A DNA stretch of 64,000 bases from Hyphomicrobiales bacterium (GTDB lineage: Bacteria > Pseudomonadota > Alphaproteobacteria > Rhizobiales > Rhizobiaceae), in the NCBI GenBank assembly GCA_900472785.1, contig UCJH01000045.1, forward strand, positions 44,693-108,692, read 5' to 3'. The first letter of the stretch is position 1, and every line of letters starts with the position of its first letter. The notes beneath the pieces were generated by a model. The model saw nothing but the letters and a program-made list of their open reading frames with translations. It ran no database searches and had not been told where the DNA came from. Positions 1-8,693 of the stretch are shown here, one piece after another. Made by a program: the position numbers and the translations under genes.

Positions 1-272
1 GCCGCTGTCAGGAGCCGATAGACCTTGTCTATTGCACCGCACTGAAGGATCGCGGAATCAAGATTGCAGCCCTTTACACGACCTACCTGCCACTGCCGAA
101 CAATGGCTGGTACAACAGCTGGATCAAGCCCTTCCAGTCGAAGATCGGTACACGGATGCAGTCCTGCGCTTCGCCGGGCATGTATTTCGAAGTCAGCCCG
201 ACGGAAGGCATCGAAGCGGCGATGAAGGCGCTTTTCAACAAGGTCGTCAGAAGCCCGCGACTGGCCAGCTGA
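1..272 (+). CDS. TadG/TadE-like Flp pilus assembly protein, C-terminal fragment
   Basis: An open frame runs in from the left edge (codons from base 3) and stops with TGA at 270-272. It encodes about 89 residues including LKDRGIKIAALYTTYLPLP, CASPGMYFEVSP and EAMKALFNKVV-like text. This resembles the C-terminus of the vWA-containing TadG-like proteins of rhizobial Flp/Tad pilus loci, from memory of the family. The start lies outside the window, so only the tail is visible and the assignment is moderate. No ATG exists in this frame inside the window. Confidence 0.6.
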   Translation, partial: RCQEPIDLVYCTALKDRGIKIAALYTTYLPLPNNGWYNSWIKPFQSKIGTRMQSCASPGMYFEVSPTEGIEAAMKALFNKVVRSPRLAS

Positions 273-303
273 TCGCTTTCCACCTGCCGGATTTAAGAAA
301 GAT

Positions 304-334
304 CGCCCGGCCGCCGCATGCGGACCGGGCGTTC
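304..334 (+). terminator. possible rho-independent terminator after the pilus gene fragment
   Basis: A CGCCCGG (304-310) / CCGGGCG (325-331) stem sits 32 bases after the stop of the preceding gene and is followed by a weak TTCT. The loop contains a further CCGC/GCGG-type pairing. The T-tract is poor. The rest of 273-530 shows no gene that I can support and presumably holds the helicase promoter and leader. Confidence 0.3.
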
Positions 335-530
335 TGGCGTTATAGACGATACTGGTTGTTGCGGCACAATGCATGCATGTTAACCGCGCTTGCGCCAGCC
401 CCTGTACAATTGCGCCGATGGGAAGTATGTACCGCCTCAATGTATTGGCCCGCGACGTGTTGGCCGCGGTCTCCTGCGCCACCTTGACCCCCATCGGGCG
501 CGCGAAACCAGAATTCCGAGAGACAAAGAC

Positions 531-2432
531 ATGACAGATTTCGAAGGCATCGTTCCGGCGATCGCCCAGGCATTGGCCAAACGCGGTTATTCCGACCTCA
601 CACCCGTACAGAAGGCGGTTCTGGCTCCCGAGCTTGACGGTGCCGATGCGCTGGTGTCGGCGCAGACCGGATCGGGCAAGACCGTGGCCTTCGGACTGGC
701 GCTTGCGCCGACGCTGCTGGAAGGCGCCGACCGCTTCAAGGCCGCCGGCGCGCCGCTGGCGCTCTGCGTCGCGCCGACACGCGAACTGGCGCTGCAGGTC
801 ACGCGCGAACTGGAATGGCTTTACGAACTGACGGGCGCTGTCGTGGTCTCCTGCGTCGGGGGCATGGACATGCGCAACGAACGCCGTTCGCTCGACCGCG
901 GCGCCCATATCGTCGTCGGCACGCCGGGCCGGCTGTGCGACCACGTTCGGCGCAACGCGCTCGACATGTCTCAGCTGCGGGCCGTCGTGCTGGATGAGGC
1001 CGATGAAATGCTGGATCTCGGCTTTCGCGAAGACCTTGAATTCCTTCTCGATGCAGCACCGTCCGAGCGCCGCACGCTGATGTTTTCGGCAACCGTGCCG
1101 AAGTCGATCGCGACGCTTGCCAAGAGCTACCAGCGCAATGCCGTTCGCGTCTCGACCTCGGCCGAGCAGAAGCAGCATGTCGATATCGAATACCGCGCCT
1201 TGACCGTGGCCCCCGCCGACCGCGAAAATGCGATCATCAACGTTCTGCGTTTCTACGAAGCCCGGAACGCTCTGGTGTTCTGCTCGACGCGCGCGGCTGT
1301 CAACCACCTGACCGCACGCTTCAACAATCGCGGCTTCTCGGTCGTCGCCATGTCCGGCGAACTCAGCCAGAACGAGCGCACCCATGCGCTGCAGGCCATG
1401 CGCGATGGCCGCGCCCGCGTCTGCATCGCGACGGATGTCGCAGCCCGCGGTATCGATCTGCCGGGCCTTGAGCTGGTCATCCATGCCGACCTGCCGACCA
1501 ACCCGGAAACGCTGCTGCATCGCAGCGGACGCACGGGTCGCGCCGGCCAGAAGGGCGTCAGCGCCCTCATCGTTCCGAACAGCGCGCGCCGCAAGGCCGA
1601 GCGCCTGCTGCAGAACGCCAAGATCAATGCCACCTGGGCGAAGCCGCCGTCCGCCGACGAAGTGACGCGTCGCGACGACGAGCGTATCCTTGCCGATCCG
1701 GCCTTTACGGACCCGTTGCGCGAGGAAGAGCAGGATTTCGTGCGCGAACTGCTGCAGCGCCATGGACCGGAGCAGGTCGCAGCCGCCTTCGTCCGTCTCT
1801 ACCGTGTCGGCCGTTCGGCCCCGGAAGACCTGATGGACACCCCGTCCTTCACGCCGTCCGACAGCCGCTTTCCGCCGCGTGACGACGCGCGCGGCCCGCG
1901 CGAGGCGTTTGGCGACAGCGTCTGGTTCTCGCTGTCGGCCGGCCGCAAGCAGAGCGCCGAGCCGCGCTGGCTGATTCCGATGCTGTGCCGCATCGGCAAG
2001 ATCAGCAAGCAGGAGATCGGCGCGATCAAGATGCAGCAGGACGAAACCTACGTTCAGATCGCCGCCGATTGGGCGGAACGCTTCGTCTCGGCGATCGGCC
2101 CGAAGCGTGCGCTCGAAAAGGGCATTACCGTCACCCAGCTCGACGGGACCCCGGACCTCGGCGGCGGCGGCGGCGCGCGTAAGCCTTATGCGGCCAAGAA
2201 TTCCAATGCCGGTCCCAAGCCCGACTGGAAGGCCGACGGCAAGCCGAAGCGCAAGTTCGACGCCAAGCCGGCAACCGGCGGATCCGGTGGCGAAAAGACC
2301 GAAACCAAGCCCTGGGCCAAGAAGGCGGGAAAGCCTTCTTTCGACAAGCCTTTCGACAAACCGAAGTTCGACAAGCCCGGTCCAGACGCCGGCAAGCCGA
2401 AGCGCAAGACCTTCCGCGACAAGGCGAACTGA
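531..2432 (+). CDS. DEAD-box ATP-dependent RNA helicase (CsdA/DeaD-like)
   Basis: 633-residue RNA helicase, likely remodelling structured RNA in ribosome assembly or cold adaptation. All motifs are visible: Q motif GYSDLTPVQ, motif I AQTGSGKT (about residues 44-51), Ia PTRELALQ, Ib TPGRL, II DEAD, III SAT, and VI HRSGRTGRAGQKG. The middle of the C-terminal half contains a DbpA-type RNA-binding domain (about 470-550). The tail is low-complexity, rich in Lys, Pro, Asp and Phe, with repeated FDKP units. ATG 531 is chosen because the helicase fold begins there; the open frame extends upstream to 390 but those residues look non-coding. A strong terminator follows. Confidence 0.93.
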   Translation: MTDFEGIVPAIAQALAKRGYSDLTPVQKAVLAPELDGADALVSAQTGSGKTVAFGLALAPTLLEGADRFKAAGAPLALCVAPTRELALQVTRELEWLYELTGAVVVSCVGGMDMRNERRSLDRGAHIVVGTPGRLCDHVRRNALDMSQLRAVVLDEADEMLDLGFREDLEFLLDAAPSERRTLMFSATVPKSIATLAKSYQRNAVRVSTSAEQKQHVDIEYRALTVAPADRENAIINVLRFYEARNALVFCSTRAAVNHLTARFNNRGFSVVAMSGELSQNERTHALQAMRDGRARVCIATDVAARGIDLPGLELVIHADLPTNPETLLHRSGRTGRAGQKGVSALIVPNSARRKAERLLQNAKINATWAKPPSADEVTRRDDERILADPAFTDPLREEEQDFVRELLQRHGPEQVAAAFVRLYRVGRSAPEDLMDTPSFTPSDSRFPPRDDARGPREAFGDSVWFSLSAGRKQSAEPRWLIPMLCRIGKISKQEIGAIKMQQDETYVQIAADWAERFVSAIGPKRALEKGITVTQLDGTPDLGGGGGARKPYAAKNSNAGPKPDWKADGKPKRKFDAKPATGGSGGEKTETKPWAKKAGKPSFDKPFDKPKFDKPGPDAGKPKRKTFRDKAN

Positions 2433-2468
2433 GCGCGATCAAGCTGCGTTCAGGTTTTCAGCATTCTA

Positions 2469-2495
2469 ACGGCCGGCTTAACCCGGCCGTTTTTC
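2469..2495 (+). terminator. rho-independent terminator of the helicase gene
   Basis: Perfect 8-bp stem ACGGCCGG (2469-2476) / CCGGCCGT (2483-2490) with a 6-base loop, followed by TTTTTC. It lies about 37 bases after the helicase stop and ahead of the convergent gene ending at 2527. Confidence 0.85.
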
Positions 2496-2526
2496 TATGT
2501 GGTCGGCAGCCGAGTTTGGATCAGTT

Positions 2527-3615
2527 TCACCAGACCATGCCGCGCGCGGCGACGTTTTCGACCCGCGTCACCACGCCGTCGCGATGAAAGACCATGTCGT
2601 CGAACAGGTTGGAAACGACGCAGGTGTGGTTGGGAATGATGCGGATGCGTTCGCCGATCTGCGGGCGGATGTCGCCGCAGAGAGACAGGTCGACATTGCC
2701 GTGTTCTTCCGACAGGCCGACGATCCTCGCCATGGGATATTCGACGATCAGCCCGAAATCGGCAAAGCCGAACAGGTCCGACGTCAGCGCTTTCGAGCCG
2801 GCATCGAGGATGGCGCGGTCATGCGTCGGACGCGAGACGACGGTGGCCAGAACGTGCATGGCGCACTGATCCTGCGTGCAATGGCCCTCCCGCATCATGG
2901 CGCGGTCGTTGTAGATATATGTGCCCGCGCGATGTTCCGTCGCGACCGTGACCTTGTGGGCGGAAAACAGGCTGGGCGTTCCGCCGTAGCTGACGATCGG
3001 GCAGGGCAGGCCGTCGGCATCCAAAAGGGCGAGCGCCGCCTTCAGCCAGAGGTTGACATCCGCTTCGCTGTTGGCCTTCGGGAAGGTCATCAGGCCACCG
3101 AAGACAAGACCCGGACTGTCCGAGATGATGCGCGCAAGGGTATGGGCTTCTTCCGGGCTCTGGATGCCGCAGCGGCCGCCGCCGGTGTCGCATTCGACCA
3201 GGACCGTTAACGGTCTGCGCCCCGCAAAGGCCTGCGACAGCCCCGCGACGGTGACCGCGCTGTCTGCAGCCACCTTCAGGCTGTCGATCCGTTCGTTGAG
3301 GGCGGCCAGACGCAGGAGTTTCGAGGCACCGATAATGTTGAAGGTGATGAGGATATCGTGAAAGCCAGCATCCGCGAAGATTTCAGCTTCGGTCACCTTC
3401 TGGCAGTTGATGCCCCTTGCTCCGGCATCGACCTGCGCTTTCGCCAGCGCAGGGATCTTGTGTGTCTTGATATGGGGGCGAAAGCCGATGCCGTGGGCAT
3501 CCATGTAGCTCTGGACCCGGCTGATGTTGCCGGCCATCACGGTTTCGTCGATCACCGGCAGGGGCGTCGACAGCGTATCGATGCGGTCGCCGGCTTTCGG
3601 GGCATTGGGGTTCAT
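2527..3615 (-). CDS. PLP-dependent D-threonine aldolase / D-serine dehydratase (DSD1)-like enzyme
   Basis: 362 residues of the alanine-racemase-fold D-TA/DSD1 family, which cleave or deaminate D-beta-hydroxy amino acids. The PLP lysine is expected in RPHIKTHK (about residue 48). Near the C-terminus NHTC gives an H-x-C pair. In this family HxC is the zinc site of D-serine dehydratases, whereas classical D-threonine aldolases use HxD. That leans toward dehydratase-type metal ligation, but the substrate is unproven. The start at 3615 overlaps the stop of the upstream peptidase gene (TGATG), indicating translational coupling; the longer frame to 3726 lies inside that gene. Confidence 0.82.
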   Translation of the reverse strand: MNPNAPKAGDRIDTLSTPLPVIDETVMAGNISRVQSYMDAHGIGFRPHIKTHKIPALAKAQVDAGARGINCQKVTEAEIFADAGFHDILITFNIIGASKLLRLAALNERIDSLKVAADSAVTVAGLSQAFAGRRPLTVLVECDTGGGRCGIQSPEEAHTLARIISDSPGLVFGGLMTFPKANSEADVNLWLKAALALLDADGLPCPIVSYGGTPSLFSAHKVTVATEHRAGTYIYNDRAMMREGHCTQDQCAMHVLATVVSRPTHDRAILDAGSKALTSDLFGFADFGLIVEYPMARIVGLSEEHGNVDLSLCGDIRPQIGERIRIIPNHTCVVSNLFDDMVFHRDGVVTRVENVAARGMVW

Positions 3616-5084
3616 CAGGAGGCTCCCTGCCCATGCGGATCGGCGACCCGGGGCCAGATGTTTTTCGGTGCGCGGCGATAGTCGGTCTTTGCCGGATCGT
3701 TCGGATAGGGCGTGCCGGCCGCGCAATAGAGAATGCGCGATGCTATCTTCGAAAAAGACGCATGAAAATGGTTGGTGGATTTGATCACCAGGATTTTCCG
3801 CGATGCGGGGTCGATGCCCATCACCGAAAACAGGCTGGGATCGAAGCCCTGGGCGCGGGTCGAATTGAGGATGATGTCGATGCCGGCGAGGCGAACATGC
3901 GCCGCATCGCCAAAGGGGACTCGGCTTTCGCCGAACTGCATCTGCGCATTGTGGACCAGCCGGATGACCTCGACGCGGCCATCGACGGGATTGCCGGTTC
4001 CGGGCGCGGACTTCGCACCGAAGCGCAGCGGGATTTCGGCACCTTCGCCCGCGGCCATGCAGATCTGTACTGCGACCGGGTCCCAGATCGTGCCGACGGC
4101 GGCGTCGGTCGCGCTGTTGTCCAGCAATTCCTGTAGCAGGATGGTTGCATCGCCGGCGGTGCCGCCACCGGGATTGTCCCAGACGTCGGCGATGACGACG
4201 GGACCTGTTTTGTTGGCGAGGGCCTGCGTGACGGCCGATTTTTCGTCCATCTGCGGTGCCATGAAGGTGCCCCGGTTCGCAAAAAGCGCCATGCCGAGCT
4301 CGCGCGCAAGATGGCTGCCCTTGTCAGGTCGGTCGTTGGTGACGGCGAGGATCTTCGTGCCCATTTCCGCGACGTCGCCGGCCATGAAGCCGTGAATGAC
4401 CGAGAGCGACAGAATATCGGGATCCGTCTCCTCGATCTCCAGCAACCGGTCGACAAAGCTGCGCATCGGTTCGCGCGATGTCGGGAAGACGTCGATCATC
4501 TTGCAATCGAAAACGGACATCACAGGCTTGACCCGTCCTTCCAGCGTATCGATGGCGATCCGCCAGAGGTCTTCGGCGCGATCGACGAAATCGGTGTGGG
4601 GAAACTCCTTGAAGGCGACGAGGAAATCGGCTGCCGCGACCCTTTTTGCAGTGAGATGGCTGTGCGGATCGAGCGAGGCGCAGACAAGCACATCGGGGCC
4701 GACGAGTTCCCGGATCCGGGCGAGCAGGTCGCCTTCGGGGTCCTCATAGCCATCTGCGACCATGGCGCCATGCAGGCCGAGAACGACGCCGTTGACCGGG
4801 AGCGCCGCCTTGAGTTGATCGAGAATTTCGTCGCGAAGGGTTTCAAAGGTCTGCCGGTTGACCAGTCCTGCCGGGTCGGCCCACGCGGCCGTGCCTTCGA
4901 TCAATTCCCAGCCCCACTCCCGCATCACCTGGCGGCCCACGGTAAGCGGGGCCGAGCAGAGGGTCGGGGTGGCAGGATGCTGGCCGGGCGGCGCATAGAG
5001 CGAGGCCTCGAAGGCCCGGCGATCGATGCAGATCGGTGAAAACGTATTGGTCTCCGTGGCCAGCACGGCGGTGAACAGGCGCAT
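3615..5084 (-). CDS. M81 family metallopeptidase, MlrC (microcystinase C)-like
   Basis: 489 residues with the MlrC/DUF1485 architecture. The N-terminal domain has HGAMVADG, LDPHSHLT and FPHTDF metal-site motifs, and the MlrC C-terminal domain has DVWDNPGGGT and the closing KSTNHFHASF. Family members are zinc peptidases or amidohydrolases of largely unknown natural substrates. ATG 5084 is two bases after the stop of the preceding gene and begins MRLFTAVLATETNTFSP, the usual family start. It is co-transcribed with the downstream D-amino-acid enzyme and the upstream NTF2-like gene, suggesting degradation of a small amide or peptide-like compound. Confidence 0.85.
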   Translation of the reverse strand: MRLFTAVLATETNTFSPICIDRRAFEASLYAPPGQHPATPTLCSAPLTVGRQVMREWGWELIEGTAAWADPAGLVNRQTFETLRDEILDQLKAALPVNGVVLGLHGAMVADGYEDPEGDLLARIRELVGPDVLVCASLDPHSHLTAKRVAAADFLVAFKEFPHTDFVDRAEDLWRIAIDTLEGRVKPVMSVFDCKMIDVFPTSREPMRSFVDRLLEIEETDPDILSLSVIHGFMAGDVAEMGTKILAVTNDRPDKGSHLARELGMALFANRGTFMAPQMDEKSAVTQALANKTGPVVIADVWDNPGGGTAGDATILLQELLDNSATDAAVGTIWDPVAVQICMAAGEGAEIPLRFGAKSAPGTGNPVDGRVEVIRLVHNAQMQFGESRVPFGDAAHVRLAGIDIILNSTRAQGFDPSLFSVMGIDPASRKILVIKSTNHFHASFSKIASRILYCAAGTPYPNDPAKTDYRRAPKNIWPRVADPHGQGAS

Positions 5085-5086
5085 TT

Positions 5087-5593
5087 CTAGCGATCGTCCG
5101 TTCGGCCGGCGCCCATCGGGTTGGGCAGGTAGCCGGTGAAGCCGGCGATCTTCCACGCGCCGTCATGATGGCGGCAGGAATAGAGCGTCTGCCATTGCAG
5201 GATGTCACGCGTGCCGTCGGGACGCAGGATAGTGCCGTCGAACTTCTTGCGGACAAGCGCGGTTTTGCCTGAAATCTCGATTTCGCGCAGCGTCGTCGTC
5301 CGAAAGATCGCGGTGCGGGCATCCTCCGCGAAGGTCTGGCTGGCAAAATCCTGCGCCTGCCGAAGCCATTCGTCGCGATAGGCGGCAAGGTCGGGAAAGG
5401 CGAGCGTCCATTTGTCCGGATTGTCAGCCTTGTTGCCATGGATGCCGATGAAGCCGTCCTCGATGAAATCGTCGGCAACGAGGCTCCAGTCCGCGGCCAG
5501 AAAAGCGTCGATATCGCGGGGCACGAGCATGGTCCAGATCGCATGGCGGGCTGTGTCCGAGGCCGGGAAAGGATTGGTGAAATCGTCACTCAT
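5087..5593 (-). CDS. SnoaL/NTF2-like protein of unknown function
   Basis: 168 residues with an NTF2-like alpha+beta pattern: the helical N-terminus ends with ADDFIEDGFIGIHG and the C-terminal strands contain CRHHDGAWKIAGF. Such proteins are small isomerases, cyclases or binding domains. It is the first gene of a three-gene minus-strand operon with the MlrC-like peptidase and the D-TA-like enzyme. It faces RidA across a 100-base AT-rich divergent promoter region. The substrate is not recognisable. Confidence 0.7.
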   Translation of the reverse strand: MSDDFTNPFPASDTARHAIWTMLVPRDIDAFLAADWSLVADDFIEDGFIGIHGNKADNPDKWTLAFPDLAAYRDEWLRQAQDFASQTFAEDARTAIFRTTTLREIEISGKTALVRKKFDGTILRPDGTRDILQWQTLYSCRHHDGAWKIAGFTGYLPNPMGAGRTDDR

Positions 5594-5595
5594 TT

Positions 5596-5677
5596 AAATA
5601 ATTTTCATCCTTTGGAGTTCTCTATAGAAAAAATCTGCTCAATCTGATGAAATGTCAATAATAGAGAAAATTATTTA
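5596..5677. promoter_or_regulatory. divergent promoter region with perfect 12-bp inverted repeat (likely operator)
   Basis: TAAATAATTTTC (5596-5607) and GAAAATTATTTA (5666-5677) are exact reverse complements at the two ends of the intergenic region. A second nested pair, TTCTCTAT (5619-5626) / ATAGAGAA (5661-5668), overlaps the right arm. The region is far more AT-rich than its surroundings. The RpiR/MurR regulator encoded at 6105 is the obvious candidate to bind here; that is inference. Confidence 0.55.
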
Positions 5678-5691
5678 CATACGGAGTGACG

Positions 5692-6081
5692 ATGTCGATC
5701 AAGAGATACGGAACGGTCCAGCCGGGAGCCGGCGGCCAGAGATTGCCGTTCGCACGTGCGGTGGAGGCTGATGGCTGGCTCTATGTATCGGGGCAGGTGC
5801 CGATGGAGAGTGGCGAGATCGTCGGCGGAACGATCATCGAGCAGACGCACAGGACGATCCGCAACGTCATCGCCATTCTCGAAGAGGCGGGCTATGGGCT
5901 CGAACATGTGGTGCGCTGCGGCGTGTGGGTGGATGATCCGCGGGATTTCTGGTCGTTCAACAAGATCTACGAAAGCTATTTCGGTGCCCATCCGCCGGCC
6001 CGCGCCTGCGTCCAGTCGCGGATGATGGTGGACTGCAAGGTCGAAATCGATTGCGTCGCCTACAAGTCGTCGAAAGAGTGA
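5692..6081 (+). CDS. RidA family (YjgF/YER057c/UK114) enamine/imine deaminase-like protein
   Basis: 129 residues with the RidA trimer fold: the N-terminus contains RYGTVQPGAGG, then YVSGQVPMESGEIVGGT, QTHRTIRNVIAILEEAGYGLEHVV, and the C-terminal PARACVQSRMMVDCKVEID. RidA proteins hydrolyse reactive enamine/imine intermediates released by PLP enzymes, which fits the divergent PLP-dependent D-amino-acid enzyme. ATG 5692 is preceded by ACGGAG. A GTG at 5686 is a less likely start because it would overlap that site. Confidence 0.88.
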   Translation: MSIKRYGTVQPGAGGQRLPFARAVEADGWLYVSGQVPMESGEIVGGTIIEQTHRTIRNVIAILEEAGYGLEHVVRCGVWVDDPRDFWSFNKIYESYFGAHPPARACVQSRMMVDCKVEIDCVAYKSSKE

Positions 6082-6104
6082 GACGAAACACGGCGGAGGC
6101 GGGC

Positions 6105-6968
6105 ATGGAGATTCTGACGAGGCTGCAGCAGGAGGCAGGGCGCCTGTCTCCATCGGAGCAGCGGATTGCCGACATCCTGTTCTCCGACTTCGATTTTGCC
6201 GTCAATGCCTCGATCGTTGATCTGGCGGGCAGGGCGGAGGTCTCTCCGCCGACCGTCACGCGGTTTGCCCGGCGCCTCGGATGCCAGAGCTTTTCCGATT
6301 TCAAGGTGCAGCTTGCCCAGACCCCTTTTGTCGGCGCGCGTTACCTGCAGCCGGAAACCCTCGCGGTTTCGGCCGCCGATATCACCGAAAACGTCATCGC
6401 CAAGGCGCAGGCCGCGTTGTTTTCGCTGCATCGGGCGCTCGATCCGGCCGTCCTGGAAGCGGCAGCCGATCGGATCGCCGCCGCCCAGATGATCTATGCC
6501 TTCGGCTCCGGCGGCAATTCCGCGATGATCGCCGGCGAGATACAGAACCGGCTGTTCCGGCTGGGCCTGCGCGTAACATCAAGCGCCGACCATGCGCTGC
6601 AGTTGATGATGACCGCAGCGGCCAGACCCGGCGATGTGATCATCGGCTCCTCGTTTTCCGGGCGCAACACGGAACTGGTGCGGGCCTTCGAACTGGCCCG
6701 CGAAGACAACGTCTTCACGATCGCGCTGACCCAGACCGGCAGCCCGGTGGCCAAGGCGGCGCAGCTGGCGATCGGCGTCGATCTGCCCGAAGGCAACGAC
6801 ATTTTCCGCCCGACCTCGACGCGGCTGGCCTATCTCGCTTTGATCGACATTCTGGCGAACCTGACGGCCATGCGGCTCAAGGAGCAGGCAACCGGCACGC
6901 TGCGGCGAATCAAGCGGCAACTGGTCACGCACCGCGATCCGGACGACCGACAGGTGCTGGGCGACTGA
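6105..6968 (+). CDS. MurR/RpiR family transcriptional regulator (HTH + SIS domain)
   Basis: 287 residues. An N-terminal RpiR-type HTH is seen in LSPSEQRIADILF ... VSPPTVTRFARRLG (about 10-60). A C-terminal SIS sugar-isomerase-like ligand domain includes IYAFGSGGNSAMIAGEIQNRLFRLG and GSSFSGRNTE. ATG 6105 has a good GGAGG five bases upstream; a GTG at 6078 overlapping the ridA stop is the alternative. It follows ridA in the same direction and probably controls ridA and the divergent operon through the inverted repeat at 5596-5677. It ends facing pcaB. Confidence 0.88.
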   Translation: MEILTRLQQEAGRLSPSEQRIADILFSDFDFAVNASIVDLAGRAEVSPPTVTRFARRLGCQSFSDFKVQLAQTPFVGARYLQPETLAVSAADITENVIAKAQAALFSLHRALDPAVLEAAADRIAAAQMIYAFGSGGNSAMIAGEIQNRLFRLGLRVTSSADHALQLMMTAAARPGDVIIGSSFSGRNTELVRAFELAREDNVFTIALTQTGSPVAKAAQLAIGVDLPEGNDIFRPTSTRLAYLALIDILANLTAMRLKEQATGTLRRIKRQLVTHRDPDDRQVLGD

Positions 6969-7008
6969 GGCTTCTTCCGAATAACAATTCCGGTTCCGTT
7001 TGCGCTGT

Positions 7009-8070
7009 TCAGCCAGCCGTCTTGCCGATGTGCTTGATGTTTCCGGTCAGCGTCAGGCCCAGCCTCAGCGAAGCGGACAGCGCACCGGCCATCTGCGGCA
7101 GGATCAGCCATTCCAGCGTCCAGGCGGCGCCCGAGCGTTCCTGTTCATGCACGAGAGACTGGTGCATGCCGGAAAGCTGGACGGCGTTGAAGCGGGCGAG
7201 CGATACCAGCACTTCCGCTGCGACCGGGTTCTGCTTGTGCGGCATGGCCGATGATCCACCGCCCCCTGAAAGCGCGATTTCATCGCCGATCTCGGCCATC
7301 AGGGCGATATCCTGGCCGAATTTGCCGAGGCTTCCGGTGATCAGCGAAAAAAGCCCGGCGATCTCGGCAAGGCCATCGCGCTGGCTTTGCCATTGCGGCC
7401 GATCGGCAAGGCCGAGTGCGGCGGCAAGCGCGGATCGCAGCGCCGGTCCCCTGTCGCCGAATTTTTCCAGCGTACCTGCGGCACCGCCGAACTGGAGGGC
7501 GAAAGCGGTTTCGTCGAGTGCGGCCAGACGGGCATGGTGACGCTCCAGCGGCGCGCGCCAGGATGAGATGCGGTCGGAAACGGTGATCGGGATGGCCGCC
7601 TGCATGCGGGTGTACCCCGTCAGTCCGGCCTTGCCGTGCCTGTCTGCCAAAGCGGCCATGCTCTCTATGATGGAGGACAGTTTTGTCCGGACACATGCGC
7701 AGACGGCTTTCAGCCGCAGCATCAGGCTGGTGTCGATGATGTCCTGGCTGGTGGCGCCGAAGTGGACATGGACAGCGACATCGTCGCCGATCGCCTCGCG
7801 GATCTGCCGCACGAGTTCTGGTACCATGACGCCATCTGACGCGACGGCTTGCCGGAGAGCATTCACGTCCGGCCGGAAGGTGGCGCAAAGCGCCGCGATG
7901 CGCTCGGCGGCGTCGCGCGGAATGAGACCATGCCTTGCCTGGACGGTGGCGAGCGCCGCCTCGAAGGCGAGCATGGCGTTCACGTCCGCTTCCGCCGAAA
8001 AGAAAGCCGCGATCTCGGGATCGCCGAGGAGGCCGGACAGGATGGGATGGTCGAAGGCCGAATAGGTCAT
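7009..8070 (-). CDS. pcaB: 3-carboxy-cis,cis-muconate cycloisomerase
   Basis: 353 residues of the fumarase/aspartase superfamily. The signature loop GGGGSSAMPHKQNPVAAEVL (about 260-280) and HFGATSQDIIDT are present. It converts 3-carboxy-cis,cis-muconate to gamma-carboxymuconolactone in protocatechuate degradation. It is the last gene of the pcaDCHGB operon, eight bases after pcaG. It is shorter than some pseudomonad PcaB proteins (about 450), as expected for rhizobial versions. Confidence 0.93.
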   Translation of the reverse strand: MTYSAFDHPILSGLLGDPEIAAFFSAEADVNAMLAFEAALATVQARHGLIPRDAAERIAALCATFRPDVNALRQAVASDGVMVPELVRQIREAIGDDVAVHVHFGATSQDIIDTSLMLRLKAVCACVRTKLSSIIESMAALADRHGKAGLTGYTRMQAAIPITVSDRISSWRAPLERHHARLAALDETAFALQFGGAAGTLEKFGDRGPALRSALAAALGLADRPQWQSQRDGLAEIAGLFSLITGSLGKFGQDIALMAEIGDEIALSGGGGSSAMPHKQNPVAAEVLVSLARFNAVQLSGMHQSLVHEQERSGAAWTLEWLILPQMAGALSASLRLGLTLTGNIKHIGKTAG

Positions 8071-8078
8071 GCGAGGCT

Positions 8079-8693
8079 CTAGATATCGAGAAAGACGGTT
8101 TCCTTCTCGCCCTGGAGATGGATGTCAAAGGTATAGACCGATCCCTCCACGGAGGCGATCAGCGTTTCGACCCGGTGCCGGTGTTCGATCCGTGCAAGCA
8201 GCGGGTCTTCAGCATTCGCCTCCACCTCGTCCGGAAAATAGAGCCGCGTGTGCAGGCCGATATTGATGCCGCGGGCGACGATCCAGACGGTAATATGCGG
8301 CGCCATGAGGCGACCATCCTTGAAGGGCGCGCGTCCGGGTTTGACGGTCTCGAACACGTATTCGCCGGTGTCGGCGCTGGTCGGACAACGGCCCCAGCCG
8401 GTGAAATTCGGATCGGCCTGGCCGCGAAGATCGGATGGGCTGTTATAAAATCCCGCCGCATCGGCCTGCCAGATTTCGACCATCGCATCCTTGAGCGGCG
8501 TTCCGGCACCGTCGATCACCCGTCCGCAGATCGTGATCCGCTGCCCACGTGTGCGGTCGTTGACCATCGACGCGCCGAGGTCGGCCTCGTAGACGCCGGT
8601 GATGCCGGCGAAGTTGGGCGTGCAGCCGATGTGGACATAGGGTCCGGCGGTTTGCGAGGCTGTTTCCTTCAGCTGTCCGAGTTCCTGGACCAT
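8079..8693 (-). CDS. pcaG: protocatechuate 3,4-dioxygenase alpha subunit
   Basis: 204 residues, intradiol ring-cleavage dioxygenase fold with QTAGPYVHIG at the N-terminus and VEIWQADAAGFY. The alpha subunit pairs with PcaH to open protocatechuate; the iron ligands reside in PcaH. Its ATG overlaps the pcaH stop (TGATG), ensuring coupled expression of the two subunits. Confidence 0.94.
   Translation of the reverse strand: MVQELGQLKETASQTAGPYVHIGCTPNFAGITGVYEADLGASMVNDRTRGQRITICGRVIDGAGTPLKDAMVEIWQADAAGFYNSPSDLRGQADPNFTGWGRCPTSADTGEYVFETVKPGRAPFKDGRLMAPHITVWIVARGINIGLHTRLYFPDEVEANAEDPLLARIEHRHRVETLIASVEGSVYTFDIHLQGEKETVFLDI

Noticed and set aside
390..530. 47-residue N-terminal extension of the DEAD-box helicase
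   Set aside because: Residues upstream of 531 show no helicase features and the family fold starts at MTDFEG.
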